Below are positions 12,407 to 19,878 of a stretch of 64,000 nt of DNA, in pieces. The notes under the pieces are model-generated. The model had not been told where the DNA came from and ran no database searches. It was given only the letters and a program-made list of their open reading frames with translations. Position numbers and translations under genes: made by a program. The stretch lies in NCBI GenBank assembly GCA_016401345.1, contig JAEACG010000002.1, positions 434,001-498,000 on the forward strand, read 5' to 3'. The first letter of the stretch is position 1. Every line of letters begins with the position of its first letter. The stretch is from Fictibacillus nanhaiensis. Its GTDB lineage: Bacteria > Bacillota > Bacilli > Bacillales > Fictibacillaceae.

Positions 12407-12632
12407 TTGTGTTTCCCCCTTTACACTCATAATTATAGTAAAAGTTTGTGAAAGTGTACACATAATTATCTTATGTAGGTATTGCCTATTTATAGAAAAC
12501 CTATCCAATTTTTGTGAACTTTCGATTTCACATGCATATACTTATCTAGGATAAAAAAACTCTTTACACAACTTGGTAAATAGTGTAAGATTTTCTAAGT
12601 AAAGTAATTTATAAAAAAGGAGGTTGAACAAA

Positions 12633-12713
12633 ATGATGATGTACATTGATCCGATCTACCAACTGAATAAATTTTTACGTTCGACCGCCAATCAGAGCAG
12701 TATGTCTATTTAA
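12633..12713 (+). CDS. Small peptide gene, 26 aa, unknown
   Basis: ATG ATG ATG TAC starts 7 bp after a perfect AAAGGAGG site, and the frame runs 26 codons to TAA, directly before a strong terminator. The peptide begins MMMYIDPIYQLNKFL and ends in a Ser/Asn/Gln-rich tail. I recognise no family. The ribosome site, the terminator and the absence of any other reading make real expression likely, but homologues need checking. Confidence 0.6.
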   Translation: MMMYIDPIYQLNKFLRSTANQSSMSI

Positions 12714-12727
12714 CTTATTTAAAAGAC

Positions 12728-12755
12728 ACCGCAGGTCGAATGCCTGCGGTTTTTT
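12728..12755 (+). terminator. Terminator after the 26-aa peptide gene
   Basis: Stem ACCGCAGG / CCTGCGGT with T-run. The stem core is repeated in the next terminator 40 bp downstream. Confidence 0.9.
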
Positions 12756-12768
12756 GTGTGCTTTTTTA

Positions 12769-12800
12769 ACACCGCAGGGGTTATTCTGCGGTGTTTTTTT
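12769..12800 (+). terminator. Second terminator with the same core stem
   Basis: Stem AACACCGCAG / CTGCGGTGTT and seven T. No gene lies between it and the preceding terminator, which suggests a local duplication. Confidence 0.88.
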
Positions 12801-12825
12801 ATACAACTTAAAGGAGGAGAAGAAA

Positions 12826-12885
12826 ATGATAATGATTGGAATTGCACTGCTGACTTGGCTTTTAACGGAGAAAGATTCAACCTGA
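12826..12885 (+). CDS. Small hydrophobic peptide gene, 19 aa, unknown
   Basis: AAAGGAGG lies 7-8 bp before ATG. The 19-aa product is a short hydrophobic helix (MIMIGIALLTWLL) with a charged tail. It could be a leader peptide for the YrzI-type gene 39 bp downstream, a tiny membrane protein, or a type I toxin-like peptide; the sequence does not decide. Confidence rests on the ribosome site only. Confidence 0.45.
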   Translation: MIMIGIALLTWLLTEKDST

Positions 12886-12924
12886 GGGAAAAAATACGAT
12901 TGAAACGAAGGAGCTAAAAAAGAT

Positions 12925-13077
12925 ATGTTTACACTACATTTGTTTTTTGTAACGATTACCTTTTCTATTAAGAGGAACAGTCGATCTGATGAGCTTTACG
13001 CTCGTGATAGGGAAGTAAAAACACTTTATGATCGTGCTAAAGAAAAAGCATCTAATAATTTGTCTTCATGGCTGTAA
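12925..13077 (+). CDS. YrzI-family small protein
   Basis: A 50-aa protein that starts MFTLHLFFVTITFSIKR and continues with a charged helix (RDREVKTLYDRAKEK). This matches the layout of the Bacillus YrzI family: a hydrophobic start, a basic turn, then a Glu/Lys-rich helix. Those proteins are often multicopy and thought to be sporulation-related, with no known function. GAAGGAG precedes the ATG by about 10 bp. It ends at a strong hairpin. Confidence 0.65.
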   Translation: MFTLHLFFVTITFSIKRNSRSDELYARDREVKTLYDRAKEKASNNLSSWL

Positions 13078-13081
13078 AAAG

Positions 13082-13115
13082 TAGCGCGTGCCGGTTCGGC
13101 ATGCGCTATTTTTTT
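13082..13115. terminator. Bidirectional terminator between YrzI-type gene and the ATP-grasp gene
   Basis: Stem TAGCGCGTGCC / GGCATGCGCTA with a T-run on the plus strand. The minus-strand version overlaps the stop codon of the ATP-grasp gene and ends in CTTTTT. Confidence 0.88.
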
Positions 13116-14347
13116 ATACAAGAAGGCAAGAAATAAGATAGGTTATCGGTTATCGCATTTCCAATACGATATCCAAAAGCGCTTGGTTTTCCGTTAATGA
13201 TAAATGTACCTGTCATTCGGTAGCCTTCTTGAACACCTTTATGAGATTGGAAAGCCATCTTAGGAAGTGGTACATGCTTTTGATAAACACTTACATAGTT
13301 GTCATAACTCTGATGTTTGTCTTGATCAATGATGCTGCCGACACCATCAAAAATACGAACTGTATCTCCTTCTCTGCCAAAAACGGGCTTTTGCACATAC
13401 TTTTCTTTGTTTTTCAAAAATGGATCAGGTTCAAGATAAGTAGGTAAAAAATAGCGTTCGATCCATTCGTGTTCCTCACTAGAAAAGTAAGGAGATCGTG
13501 CCTCATGTAATCCCCATATGACGGCTAAGATGGCTTTGCTCTGTAATAAAAAAGCTGATGGTGGATTAATGATAGCCAATTTGTTTTGAACCACGAGCTG
13601 TGTTAACTGTAACCCTATATCCTCGTTTGTTACTTTGTCTACATCTTGAATAAGAAGCTCGATCGGAAATGTTTGTCTATATAAAACATCAATTTTTTTC
13701 CCGTTTTGATCGAATAAACCAATTCCTTTTCGTATGACCAATTCTTCTAAAGGGACAAACTGAGAAGGAAATCCTGAAAGTTTCTTTAAATAAAGAACAG
13801 TCTGTTTGTCTTCGATGTTCTCTTCATGTGCTGTAAAAACAATATGTGGGGCATGCTCTGTTTGTAAGTGTCGATACGCACTCAGGATGGAGGAGCGTAC
13901 AGCGTTCTTTAATTGTTTTTCTTTGTCTTCGTTAGGATCGCGATATCCGTGTTGTTTACAGATTAAACCGTTCACCTTAAAACATTCATAAATAAATGTG
14001 GGCGTATCACTGTTAAACTCCATTATCTTATGTCCTTCAGGTGTTTCGATTGAATCAATCCTGCCAATTACCGTTTTCGCTAATGGCGTTTGATAGCGTA
14101 GAAACGAATTAAGAACCTCTGGGAAACCTAGAAGCTGTAAGGTATCATCTTCAATATTTTCAGATTGCAGGAGGGAAGCGGTCTTAAACAGTATATGACC
14201 GCCTCTTTCGCCAAGCAGTTTCGCATCATTTACAGCGTCTTCTGAAATTTCAGCTGGTTCGTATAAAGCATATTCTTGGCCATACATATCGGCCCAAAAT
14301 TCAGGTAGCTGATTATAAAATTTTTGTCTGTTATCTATATAGGTCAT
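13106..14347 (-). CDS. Glutathionylspermidine synthase-like ATP-grasp amide ligase (YjfC/YgiC type)
   Basis: A 413-aa protein of the GSP_synth family. Visible landmarks are GRIDSIETPEGHKIMEFNSDTPT in the N-terminal part, the ATP-binding KPVFGREGDTVRIFDG in the C-terminal part and the YRMTGTFIING strand. Such enzymes use ATP to join a carboxylate, often a C-terminal glycine, to an amine. Gram-positive hosts usually lack glutathionylspermidine, so the substrate is probably another peptide. ATG 14347 follows GGAGG by 11 bp. The companions DUF350 and a Gly-rich lipoprotein lie nearby, as in the E. coli yjfLMC cluster. Confidence 0.85.
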   Translation of the reverse strand: MTYIDNRQKFYNQLPEFWADMYGQEYALYEPAEISEDAVNDAKLLGERGGHILFKTASLLQSENIEDDTLQLLGFPEVLNSFLRYQTPLAKTVIGRIDSIETPEGHKIMEFNSDTPTFIYECFKVNGLICKQHGYRDPNEDKEKQLKNAVRSSILSAYRHLQTEHAPHIVFTAHEENIEDKQTVLYLKKLSGFPSQFVPLEELVIRKGIGLFDQNGKKIDVLYRQTFPIELLIQDVDKVTNEDIGLQLTQLVVQNKLAIINPPSAFLLQSKAILAVIWGLHEARSPYFSSEEHEWIERYFLPTYLEPDPFLKNKEKYVQKPVFGREGDTVRIFDGVGSIIDQDKHQSYDNYVSVYQKHVPLPKMAFQSHKGVQEGYRMTGTFIINGKPSAFGYRIGNAITDNLSYFLPSCIKK

Positions 14348-14429
14348 GCGTGTGATTACCTCCAAAACATACATTTAGAACTGTAAACTGGTATGATAAA
14401 CATAACAAATTATAAAGAGGATGAAAATA

Positions 14430-14876
14430 ATGGAACTCACTTATTTTATCGAAAGAGACAACGAATATGAAGCCTTCTTAACGTATAAGATTCCTGAAAA
14501 CATGCATAACGATGAAAAATATGCGCGGCAGCTCTGTGAATTTTTTGTAACAGGTGGAAAAGAGTACGAGCTTCAATCGAATGAGATGAAAGGTAGCGAG
14601 GAGATCTTAATCATAAAAGAAGTAGGAGAAGCGCGAAGATTTACAGAGGAAACGAGTTATAAAGGAAGAGGGATATTTTTAGAATTCCGCTCTTATAACT
14701 CTTCAGGAGATATGCCTGTACTTCATACGCAAGCTTTAAACAGCCATTGGGATGTTATCCGTTATTTATTAAAAGACGTAGTAGATATACCTGGTAAAGG
14801 ACAGTATTTACGTGATTCAGCTGAAATAGATGAAGACCGTGCTGTTTATGTGATGTATGTCGGAGATAAAATTTAA
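14430..14876 (+). CDS. Conserved-looking acidic protein of unknown function
   Basis: A 148-aa soluble, acidic protein with no signal peptide or membrane segment and no motif I recognise. Hydrophobic and charged residues alternate as in an alpha/beta fold. Notable stretches are FVTGGKEYEL and LNSHWDVIRYLLKDVVD. It starts 82 bp from the divergent ATP-grasp gene and converges on the DUF350 gene, sharing a terminator with it. AAAGAGG sits 9 bp before ATG 14430; an in-frame ATG at 14421 is too close. It may belong to the ligase system, by position only. Confidence 0.65.
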   Translation: MELTYFIERDNEYEAFLTYKIPENMHNDEKYARQLCEFFVTGGKEYELQSNEMKGSEEILIIKEVGEARRFTEETSYKGRGIFLEFRSYNSSGDMPVLHTQALNSHWDVIRYLLKDVVDIPGKGQYLRDSAEIDEDRAVYVMYVGDKI

Positions 14877-14905
14877 GCATGTGGCAGATGCCACATGCTT
14901 TTTCT
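14875..14905. terminator. Bidirectional terminator
   Basis: Near-perfect palindrome AAGCATGTGGCA / TGCCACATGCTT with T-rich flanks, between convergent genes. Confidence 0.9.
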
Positions 14906-14906
14906 T

Positions 14907-15305
14907 TTAATATGTAAGACACTGAGCGATAACCCAACCAACGGAAATACTTAAAAACATGACAAGAAGTCCAACTGCTTTATTATCCGCATCGATTGCT
15001 TTTGAGATGCTTGAACGAATCGCTAGGTGTTCTGCTACGAATAAAGCTACGATCTGAGCGATGATTCCGACTGATCCCCAAATTAGCAAATCAATAATGC
15101 TCAATGAATTTGCGATCGATGATCCAATGACAAAAGCAAGGCCAAAAAGTCGTCCGCCAAGTGATAAAGCAGCTGCGCAATTTCCTTTACTGATTAATTG
15201 AAGTTCTTTCGTTTTTGTTGTTAATTCAAATATAATAAAGCCGACAAAAAGTAATCCAAGTCCTGTTGCCGCATAAAGGGCAAAATTAAGAAATAAGTTC
15301 TCCAT
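14907..15305 (-). CDS. DUF350 membrane protein (YjfL-like)
   Basis: A 132-aa protein with four hydrophobic segments, containing GNCAAALSLGGRLFGLAFVIGSSI in the middle, typical of the DUF350 family. The function is unknown. E. coli YjfL sits in the same set with a lipoprotein and a glutathionylspermidine synthase-like ligase. GAGGAG lies 8 bp before ATG 15305; the GTG two codons earlier is too near that site. It is 19 bp downstream of the lipoprotein gene on the same strand, so the two are one operon. Confidence 0.82.
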   Translation of the reverse strand: MENLFLNFALYAATGLGLLFVGFIIFELTTKTKELQLISKGNCAAALSLGGRLFGLAFVIGSSIANSLSIIDLLIWGSVGIIAQIVALFVAEHLAIRSSISKAIDADNKAVGLLVMFLSISVGWVIAQCLTY

Positions 15306-15324
15306 CTTCACAACTCCTCATGAT

Positions 15325-15648
15325 TTATCCGCCAAATCCTTTACTTCCTCCGAAGCCAGATCCACCGCCTTTGAAACTCGAACTACTTTTGTAGGATTTA
15401 TAAGCAGAACTTTTTAATAAGCTGCTCTTTCCTTTGTAGTAACTTCCGCCGTGGTAATAGTGACCGAAATAGCGAGAACCGGTATCATCACATTCATATA
15501 CCCCATCGTCTTCATCCCATTCCCAATCTTGGCATTCCGTATCAGTTGGCTCTGGTGGGATATCTTGTGCTTGGTCGTTACAGCCAGAGAGCATAACTGC
15601 AACAGATGCAGAGGATACACCTGCAATAAGCTTTTTTGTTTTATTCAT
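15325..15648 (-). CDS. Small lipoprotein with Gly/Ser-rich C-terminus (YgiB/YjfM-like)
   Basis: A 107-aa protein. The signal peptide ends in lipobox LSGC (Cys near residue 23), so the mature protein is lipid-anchored outside the membrane. Next come an acidic Trp/Cys segment (ECQDWEWDEDDGVYECDD), a His/Tyr patch, and a Ser/Lys then Gly-rich tail ending GSKGFGG. E. coli YgiB/YjfM lipoproteins have the same architecture and the same neighbours. The terminal glycines make it a candidate substrate for the ATP-grasp ligase; this is inference. GAGGTGA precedes the start. Confidence 0.75.
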   Translation of the reverse strand: MNKTKKLIAGVSSASVAVMLSGCNDQAQDIPPEPTDTECQDWEWDEDDGVYECDDTGSRYFGHYYHGGSYYKGKSSLLKSSAYKSYKSSSSFKGGGSGFGGSKGFGG

Positions 15649-15761
15649 ATCTTCACCTCATTCCATGCTCCATTATAGTATGGATTTCTTCATAATTGAA
15701 CCATTTATTTCTAGTACGATTTAAAAAATAAAAAGGTTCCCAGGTTTTTAAAGATGTACAG

Positions 15762-15790
15762 ACACACCCAAGCCCAGCACCGCATACTGT
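15762..15790 (+). promoter_or_regulatory. Candidate sigma-E-type promoter of sigK
   Basis: CATACTGT at 15783 matches the sigma-E -10 box CATACANT. The expected -35 region (15762-15768, ACACACC) is poor. Weak -35 boxes with SpoIIID help are known for sigK, and GACA-containing sequence is present at 15761. Tentative. Confidence 0.4.
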
Positions 15791-15824
15791 TAAGGGAATA
15801 GAGAATCGTCTTGGAGGTGCTGTC

Positions 15825-16532
15825 ATGTCATTAGTAGGTGTGTTGGCTTACTTTTTTAAGGAAGTTATGCTTTTTGTATCATACGTTAAAAATAATGCAT
15901 TTCCCCAGCCCCTGTCTGAAAATGAAGAAAAGCAGTACTTAAAAGAGATGGCCGAAGGAAACGAACATGCTAGAGCCATGTTGATCGAGCACAACTTAAG
16001 GCTTGTTGCGCATATCGTGAAAAAATTTGAAAACACAGGTGAAGATACGGAAGACTTAATATCAATTGGGACGATCGGATTGATAAAAGCTATTGAGAGC
16101 TATTCGAGAGGAAAGGGTACGAAGCTTGCTACGTATGCAGCTCGGTGTATAGAAAACGAAATCTTAATGCATTTAAGAGCTCTAAAGAAAACGAAGAAAG
16201 ATGTTTCCCTTCATGACCCGATCGGAACGGATAAAGAGGGAAATGAGATCACATTGATTGATGTGTTAAAAGCGGAAACTGAAGATGTTGTTGATGCCAT
16301 CCAATTAAAGATGCAGAAAAAGAAAATATACGACTACATTCATGTATTAGATGACCGAGAAAAAGAAGTGATCGTAGGACGATTTGGACTCGATCTTCAA
16401 AAAGAAAAAACACAGCGTGAGATCGCAAAACAGCTAGGGATTTCTAGAAGTTATGTCTCAAGGATCGAAAAACGAGCGCTCATGAAGCTTTTTCATGAAT
16501 TCTACCGCAGCCGACAGCAATCAGAACGATAA
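15825..16532 (+). CDS. sigK: RNA polymerase sporulation sigma factor SigK, uninterrupted
   Basis: The late mother-cell sigma factor, 235 aa. It begins with a hydrophobic pro-sequence of about 20 residues ([20 protein letters not shown]) that membrane protease SpoIVFB removes in relatives. Region 2 holds [18 protein letters not shown] and [14 protein letters not shown]. Region 4 helix-turn-helix is [22 protein letters not shown]. In B. subtilis the gene is split by the skin element; here the frame is whole with no integrase or attachment site nearby. TTGGAGGTG precedes the ATG. Confidence 0.97.
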   Translation: MSLVGVLAYFFKEVMLFVSYVKNNAFPQPLSENEEKQYLKEMAEGNEHARAMLIEHNLRLVAHIVKKFENTGEDTEDLISIGTIGLIKAIESYSRGKGTKLATYAARCIENEILMHLRALKKTKKDVSLHDPIGTDKEGNEITLIDVLKAETEDVVDAIQLKMQKKKIYDYIHVLDDREKEVIVGRFGLDLQKEKTQREIAKQLGISRSYVSRIEKRALMKLFHEFYRSRQQSER

Positions 16533-16545
16533 ATATTTATCTTTA

Positions 16546-16581
16546 AGAAGACTGGTAACAATTACAGTCTTTTTATTTTTT
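16546..16581 (+). terminator. Intrinsic terminator after sigK
   Basis: Stem AAGACTG / CAGTCTT followed by a T-rich tail. Confidence 0.8.
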
Positions 16582-16618
16582 TATTCGGACAAACTAAAGA
16601 AAAAAGGAGTTTTTATAT

Positions 16619-16900
16619 ATGGCAAGAAGAAAACGACAGCCTATCGTCCCAGAAGCTAGAGAAGGGCTTGATCGGTTAAAAGCGAAAGTGATGAGAGAAG
16701 CAGGTTACAACGTTTCAGATCAGTCACCAGATGATGTGAAGTATGAAGTAGCAAGAGACATGGGTGTGAACTTGCAAAAAGGATATAACGGTACGATCAC
16801 GTCAAAAGATGCCGGAAAAGTAGGCGGACAGATTGGCGGGAGAATGGTAAAAGAACTCATTCAGCAGGCAAAAGCGAATTTAGGCAAGCAAGTACGTTAA
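16619..16900 (+). CDS. Alpha/beta-type small acid-soluble spore protein
   Basis: A 93-aa DNA-binding protein that coats and protects spore DNA and is degraded by the Gpr protease encoded at 45.9 kb. Family hallmarks are VPEAREGLDRLKAKVMREAG, the GPR-site region YEVARDMGVNLQKGYNG, and the second motif TSKDAGKVGGQIGGRMVKELI. The basic N-terminus MARRKRQ is typical of the longer members. AAAAAAGGAG lies 9 bp before ATG. It follows sigK but is expected to be forespore-expressed. Confidence 0.93.
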   Translation: MARRKRQPIVPEAREGLDRLKAKVMREAGYNVSDQSPDDVKYEVARDMGVNLQKGYNGTITSKDAGKVGGQIGGRMVKELIQQAKANLGKQVR

Positions 16901-16960
16901 CATGGTGTTTAGATATACAAAATAGGGAATAGAATAGGTAAAAAACCAGGAGGGGTTCTT

Positions 16961-17035
16961 ATGCAAGACGCTGTACTTTATGGATCATTCGTAGTAATGC
17001 TGGCCTATTTTGTCTATGTTTCAATCGCAGAATAA
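16961..17035 (+). CDS. Small membrane peptide gene, 24 aa, unknown
   Basis: ATG lies 8 bp after an AGGAGGGG site. The 24-aa product MQDAVLYGSFVV... is one hydrophobic helix with an acidic end. A strong terminator starts 2 bp after the stop. No family recognised. The position between a SASP gene and pepF suggests a sporulation-time peptide, but this is a guess. Confidence 0.55.
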   Translation: MQDAVLYGSFVVMLAYFVYVSIAE

Positions 17036-17037
17036 TG

Positions 17038-17072
17038 TGAAGCTCTCCTTGCTAAGGAGAGCTTCATTTTTT
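17038..17072 (+). terminator. Intrinsic terminator after the 24-aa peptide gene
   Basis: Perfect 13-bp stem TGAAGCTCTCCTT / AAGGAGAGCTTCA with a 2-3 nt loop region and six T. Confidence 0.95.
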
Positions 17073-17191
17073 ATGTTCGTAAGATTTATATAAAAAAATA
17101 AATCAAAAAAATAAACTTCATGGTCGATTTTTGTTTGAATATTTTTTATAATAAGAAAAGAGTGGAAATATGTACATATGGGGGAGAAATA

Positions 17192-18973
17192 ATGTTATTA
17201 CAAGATTTAAGACAAACATGGGAACTTGATTCCGTTTTTCCTGGTGGTAGTGAATCGAAAGAACTATTAGCTGAAATAAATTGGACGGAGAACGAAGCGA
17301 AAGAATTAGCAAAAAAAGCAGATTCCTTCACGTTTTCAAACGAAACTTTCTTATCATTGATCAAAGAGCTTCAAAGCTTTTCTGAAAGATTATCAACTGC
17401 TGGAGCTTTCATTGGCTGTTTGATCGCTCAAGATGTAAAAGACAAGAAGGCGATGGCTCTTCGTGGTAGATTAGAATCGGTATACGCAGCATTCTCTAAC
17501 GTGGGTTCAGTTATCGATCAAAAGCTAATGGATATCTCTGAAGATGCATGGAAAGATCTGATGAGTCTTCCTGAGTACGAACATATTGCGTTCTCTTTGA
17601 ACGAGAGAAGAATGAATGCAAAAGAAAAGCTTGGTATCTCAGAAGAATCATTGATCAATGATCTAGCTGTAGACGGCTATCATGCTTGGTCAACGTTATA
17701 CGATCTAGTGGTGGGTAGAATCTCGATCAAAGTTGAGATTGATGGAAAGGAAGAAGAACTCTCTGTAGGGCAAGCGGAGAATAAGTTTTCAAGTCCTGAC
17801 CGCAACGTAAGAAAAGATACGTTTGAAAAATTTGTTCAAGCTTGGGATCACGAAGGTGAGTTTTGTGCGGCTTCTCTAAATCACATCGCAGGATTTAGAA
17901 ACGAGATCTATAAGCACAGAGGCTGGGAAGAAACATTAAAAGAGCCTCTTGCGATCAATCGTATGAAGGAAGAGACTCTCTCAGCGATGTGGAACGCGAT
18001 CTCTTCTCAAAAAGAGATCTTCGTTAAATACTTAGATCGAAAAGCTAAACTTTTAGGTCTAGATAAATTAAGCTGGTATGATGTTGATGCACCATTATCT
18101 TCTGCAAACAGCAAGATGAGTTATGACGAAGCGGCTCAATTTATCGTAGAGCATTTCCGTACGCTCGCACCTAAGATGGCTGATTTCTCTGAAAAGGCAT
18201 TCCTAGACGGCTGGATTGAAGCAGAAGATCGTTCTGGGAAAAGACCAGGAGGATTTTGTACCGGGTTCCCAACTAAGAAAGAAACAAGAATCTTTATGAC
18301 GTTCTCAGGAACACCAAGCAATGTTTCTACGTTAGCACATGAGCTTGGTCATGCGTTCCATACGGATGTGTTAAAAGAGATGCCATACTATGCAACAAAT
18401 TATGCGATGAACGTTGCTGAAACAGCTTCCACTTTTGCTGAGATGATCGTTGCTGATGCAGCCGTTTCAAACGCAAAATCGAAAGAAGAGAAAATTGCGC
18501 TTTTAGAAGATAAAGCTCAACGTTCCGTAGCCTTCTTTATGAATATTCATGCTCGTTTTCTGTTTGAAACGAGAATGTACGAAGAAAGAAAAGCGGGTCA
18601 GTTATCAGTTGAACGTCTATGTGAACTGATGGAAGAGGCTCAAAAAGAAGCATTTAACGGTGCACTCGATGAGTATCATCCTTACTTCTGGGCGTCTAAG
18701 CTTCATTTCTATATTACAGACGTACCGTTCTATAACTTCCCGTATACATTCGGTTATCTGTTCTCTGCAGGAATCTATGCAAAAGCGAAAGAAGAAGGCC
18801 CTTCATTCGAAGAAAAATATATTGCACTCCTACAAGATACAGGAAAGATGGAAGTGGAAGAGCTCGCACAAAAACATCTTGGAATAGATGTTACGAAACA
18901 AGATTTCTGGTTAAAAGGTATTGAGCTTGCTGCAGCCGATGTAGAAGAGTTTTTAGCATTAACAGAAGAATAA
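17192..18973 (+). CDS. pepF: M3-family oligoendopeptidase (PepF type)
   Basis: A cytoplasmic zinc metallopeptidase of 593 aa that cuts short peptides. The zinc motif H-E-L-G-H begins at about residue 383 in LAHELGHAFH; the third ligand Glu is in NVAETASTFAEM about 25 residues later. The GYLFSAGIYAKAK and YNFPYTFGY regions are typical of PepF. ATG 17192 is chosen because GGGGAG lies 6 bp before it; an upstream in-frame ATG at 17120 gives a non-homologous, low-complexity extension. It is a single-gene unit. Confidence 0.93.
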   Translation: MLLQDLRQTWELDSVFPGGSESKELLAEINWTENEAKELAKKADSFTFSNETFLSLIKELQSFSERLSTAGAFIGCLIAQDVKDKKAMALRGRLESVYAAFSNVGSVIDQKLMDISEDAWKDLMSLPEYEHIAFSLNERRMNAKEKLGISEESLINDLAVDGYHAWSTLYDLVVGRISIKVEIDGKEEELSVGQAENKFSSPDRNVRKDTFEKFVQAWDHEGEFCAASLNHIAGFRNEIYKHRGWEETLKEPLAINRMKEETLSAMWNAISSQKEIFVKYLDRKAKLLGLDKLSWYDVDAPLSSANSKMSYDEAAQFIVEHFRTLAPKMADFSEKAFLDGWIEAEDRSGKRPGGFCTGFPTKKETRIFMTFSGTPSNVSTLAHELGHAFHTDVLKEMPYYATNYAMNVAETASTFAEMIVADAAVSNAKSKEEKIALLEDKAQRSVAFFMNIHARFLFETRMYEERKAGQLSVERLCELMEEAQKEAFNGALDEYHPYFWASKLHFYITDVPFYNFPYTFGYLFSAGIYAKAKEEGPSFEEKYIALLQDTGKMEVEELAQKHLGIDVTKQDFWLKGIELAAADVEEFLALTEE

Positions 18974-18978
18974 AATAG

Positions 18979-19016
18979 AATCGGCAGTTCCTTGAATAGG
19001 AATTGCCGATTTTTTG
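18979..19016 (+). terminator. Intrinsic terminator after pepF
   Basis: Stem AATCGGCAGTTCCT / AGGAATTGCCGATT (one mismatch) followed by T-run. Confidence 0.92.
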
Positions 19017-19112
19017 CTTTTTTGGAGTTTATAGAACATGGAAACTTTGGCTGTTATTGAGCATGAATTGTAAACCTATGCACAGTTGCATATGGAGGAA
19101 GGGGGGTATTGA

Positions 19113-19190
19113 ATGGATTATTTGTATCAAACTTTGTCGACTCGCCGATTTATGAGCAAATCTCGCCGTATTATTGGAGAAACTCGCTGA
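19113..19190 (+). CDS. Possible 25-aa peptide reading through the first repeat units
   Basis: ATG follows a very purine-rich GGAGGAAGGGGGG site. The frame runs 25 codons and enters the 21-bp array in phase (STRRFMSK, SRRIIGE, TR-stop). The ribosome site is strong but translation is unproven, and the repeats continue past the stop. Confidence 0.35.
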   Translation: MDYLYQTLSTRRFMSKSRRIIGETR

Positions 19191-19244
19191 ATGAACACTG
19201 AAATTTCTAGAATTATTTTAAAAAGTGTTAGGATTACAAAGGTG
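19140..19244 (+). repeat. 21-bp-period degenerate array (TRRI type)
   Basis: Units begin at 19140, 19161, 19182, 19203 and 19224, exactly 21 bp apart. The first three carry ACTCGCCGAATT-like cores, the fourth TTCTAGAATT, and the last is diverged. In plus-strand frame the heptads read TRRFMSK, SRRIIGE, TR-stop-MNTE, ISRIILK, SVRITKV. The same family recurs at 45262-45345. It lies between the pepF and pssA terminators and fills much of that 359-bp gap. Confidence 0.75.
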
Positions 19245-19284
19245 TATACCTAATGGGGTATTCGTTTAAACAATGGAACGCAAA

Positions 19285-19318
19285 ATAAAAAGCTTGGCAA
19301 CACCATGCCAAGCTTTCT
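19285..19318 (-). terminator. Intrinsic terminator of pssA
   Basis: Stem AAAGCTTGGCA / TGCCAAGCTTT. On the minus strand it is followed by TTTTATTTTG. Confidence 0.88.
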
Positions 19319-19332
19319 TAATGACCTATTAT

Positions 19333-19878
19333 TCATCTTTTTTCAATCGTAATGGTACTAATCATAAGTACAGATAACCCGAACGTCAGGAACATATAAA
19401 GAAATCCTGGGACTAGATCAACCGTCAGATAACCAGCAGCCATCAAACAACCAGCTAAAGTGATCGGCATACCCACAAATGAACCCGTAAACTCTGTGAT
19501 GTTAAACCGAGCTAACCGTATCGCACCGCAGACAATAAAGATAATGGTGAAGATCATGCCTGATACACCAAACTGATGAAGGGCGACCTGATAGATTAAA
19601 AATGCAGGCGCAATTCCAAATGAGATAAGGTCACAAAGAGAGTCTAATTGTTTCCCAAACTCGGATTCGATATTTAACTTTCGGGCAACCATTCCATCAA
19701 AACGATCAAACAAACCGGCTAAGAAGATTAAGATGAATCCTAATTTCAAATCTCCTGAGATCATAATTAATAACGCCAAAGTTCCTAGTGATAAATTGAT
19801 CAATGTTAAGAAGTTAGCGGTTTGTCCCTTCACTTTCTTAAACGTTGAATCAATACGCTCTCTTTCGAGCATGAACAT
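19333..19878 (-). CDS. pssA: CDP-diacylglycerol-serine O-phosphatidyltransferase
   Basis: A CDP-alcohol phosphotransferase (181 aa, about six membrane segments) making phosphatidylserine, the precursor of phosphatidylethanolamine. The signature D-G-x2-A-R-x8-G-x3-D-x3-D is intact in DRFDGMVARKLNIESEFGKQ and the following LDSLCD. ATG 19878 follows GAGGAG by 7 bp; a longer in-frame TTG overlaps that site. psd is not adjacent. It is a single-gene minus-strand unit between a repeat array and the mrp operon. Confidence 0.93.
   Translation of the reverse strand: MFMLERERIDSTFKKVKGQTANFLTLINLSLGTLALLIMISGDLKLGFILIFLAGLFDRFDGMVARKLNIESEFGKQLDSLCDLISFGIAPAFLIYQVALHQFGVSGMIFTIIFIVCGAIRLARFNITEFTGSFVGMPITLAGCLMAAGYLTVDLVPGFLYMFLTFGLSVLMISTITIEKR

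Noticed and set aside
15825-16532. Skin-like element attachment site in sigK
   Set aside because: The frame is continuous and no recombinase gene or duplicated site lies nearby.
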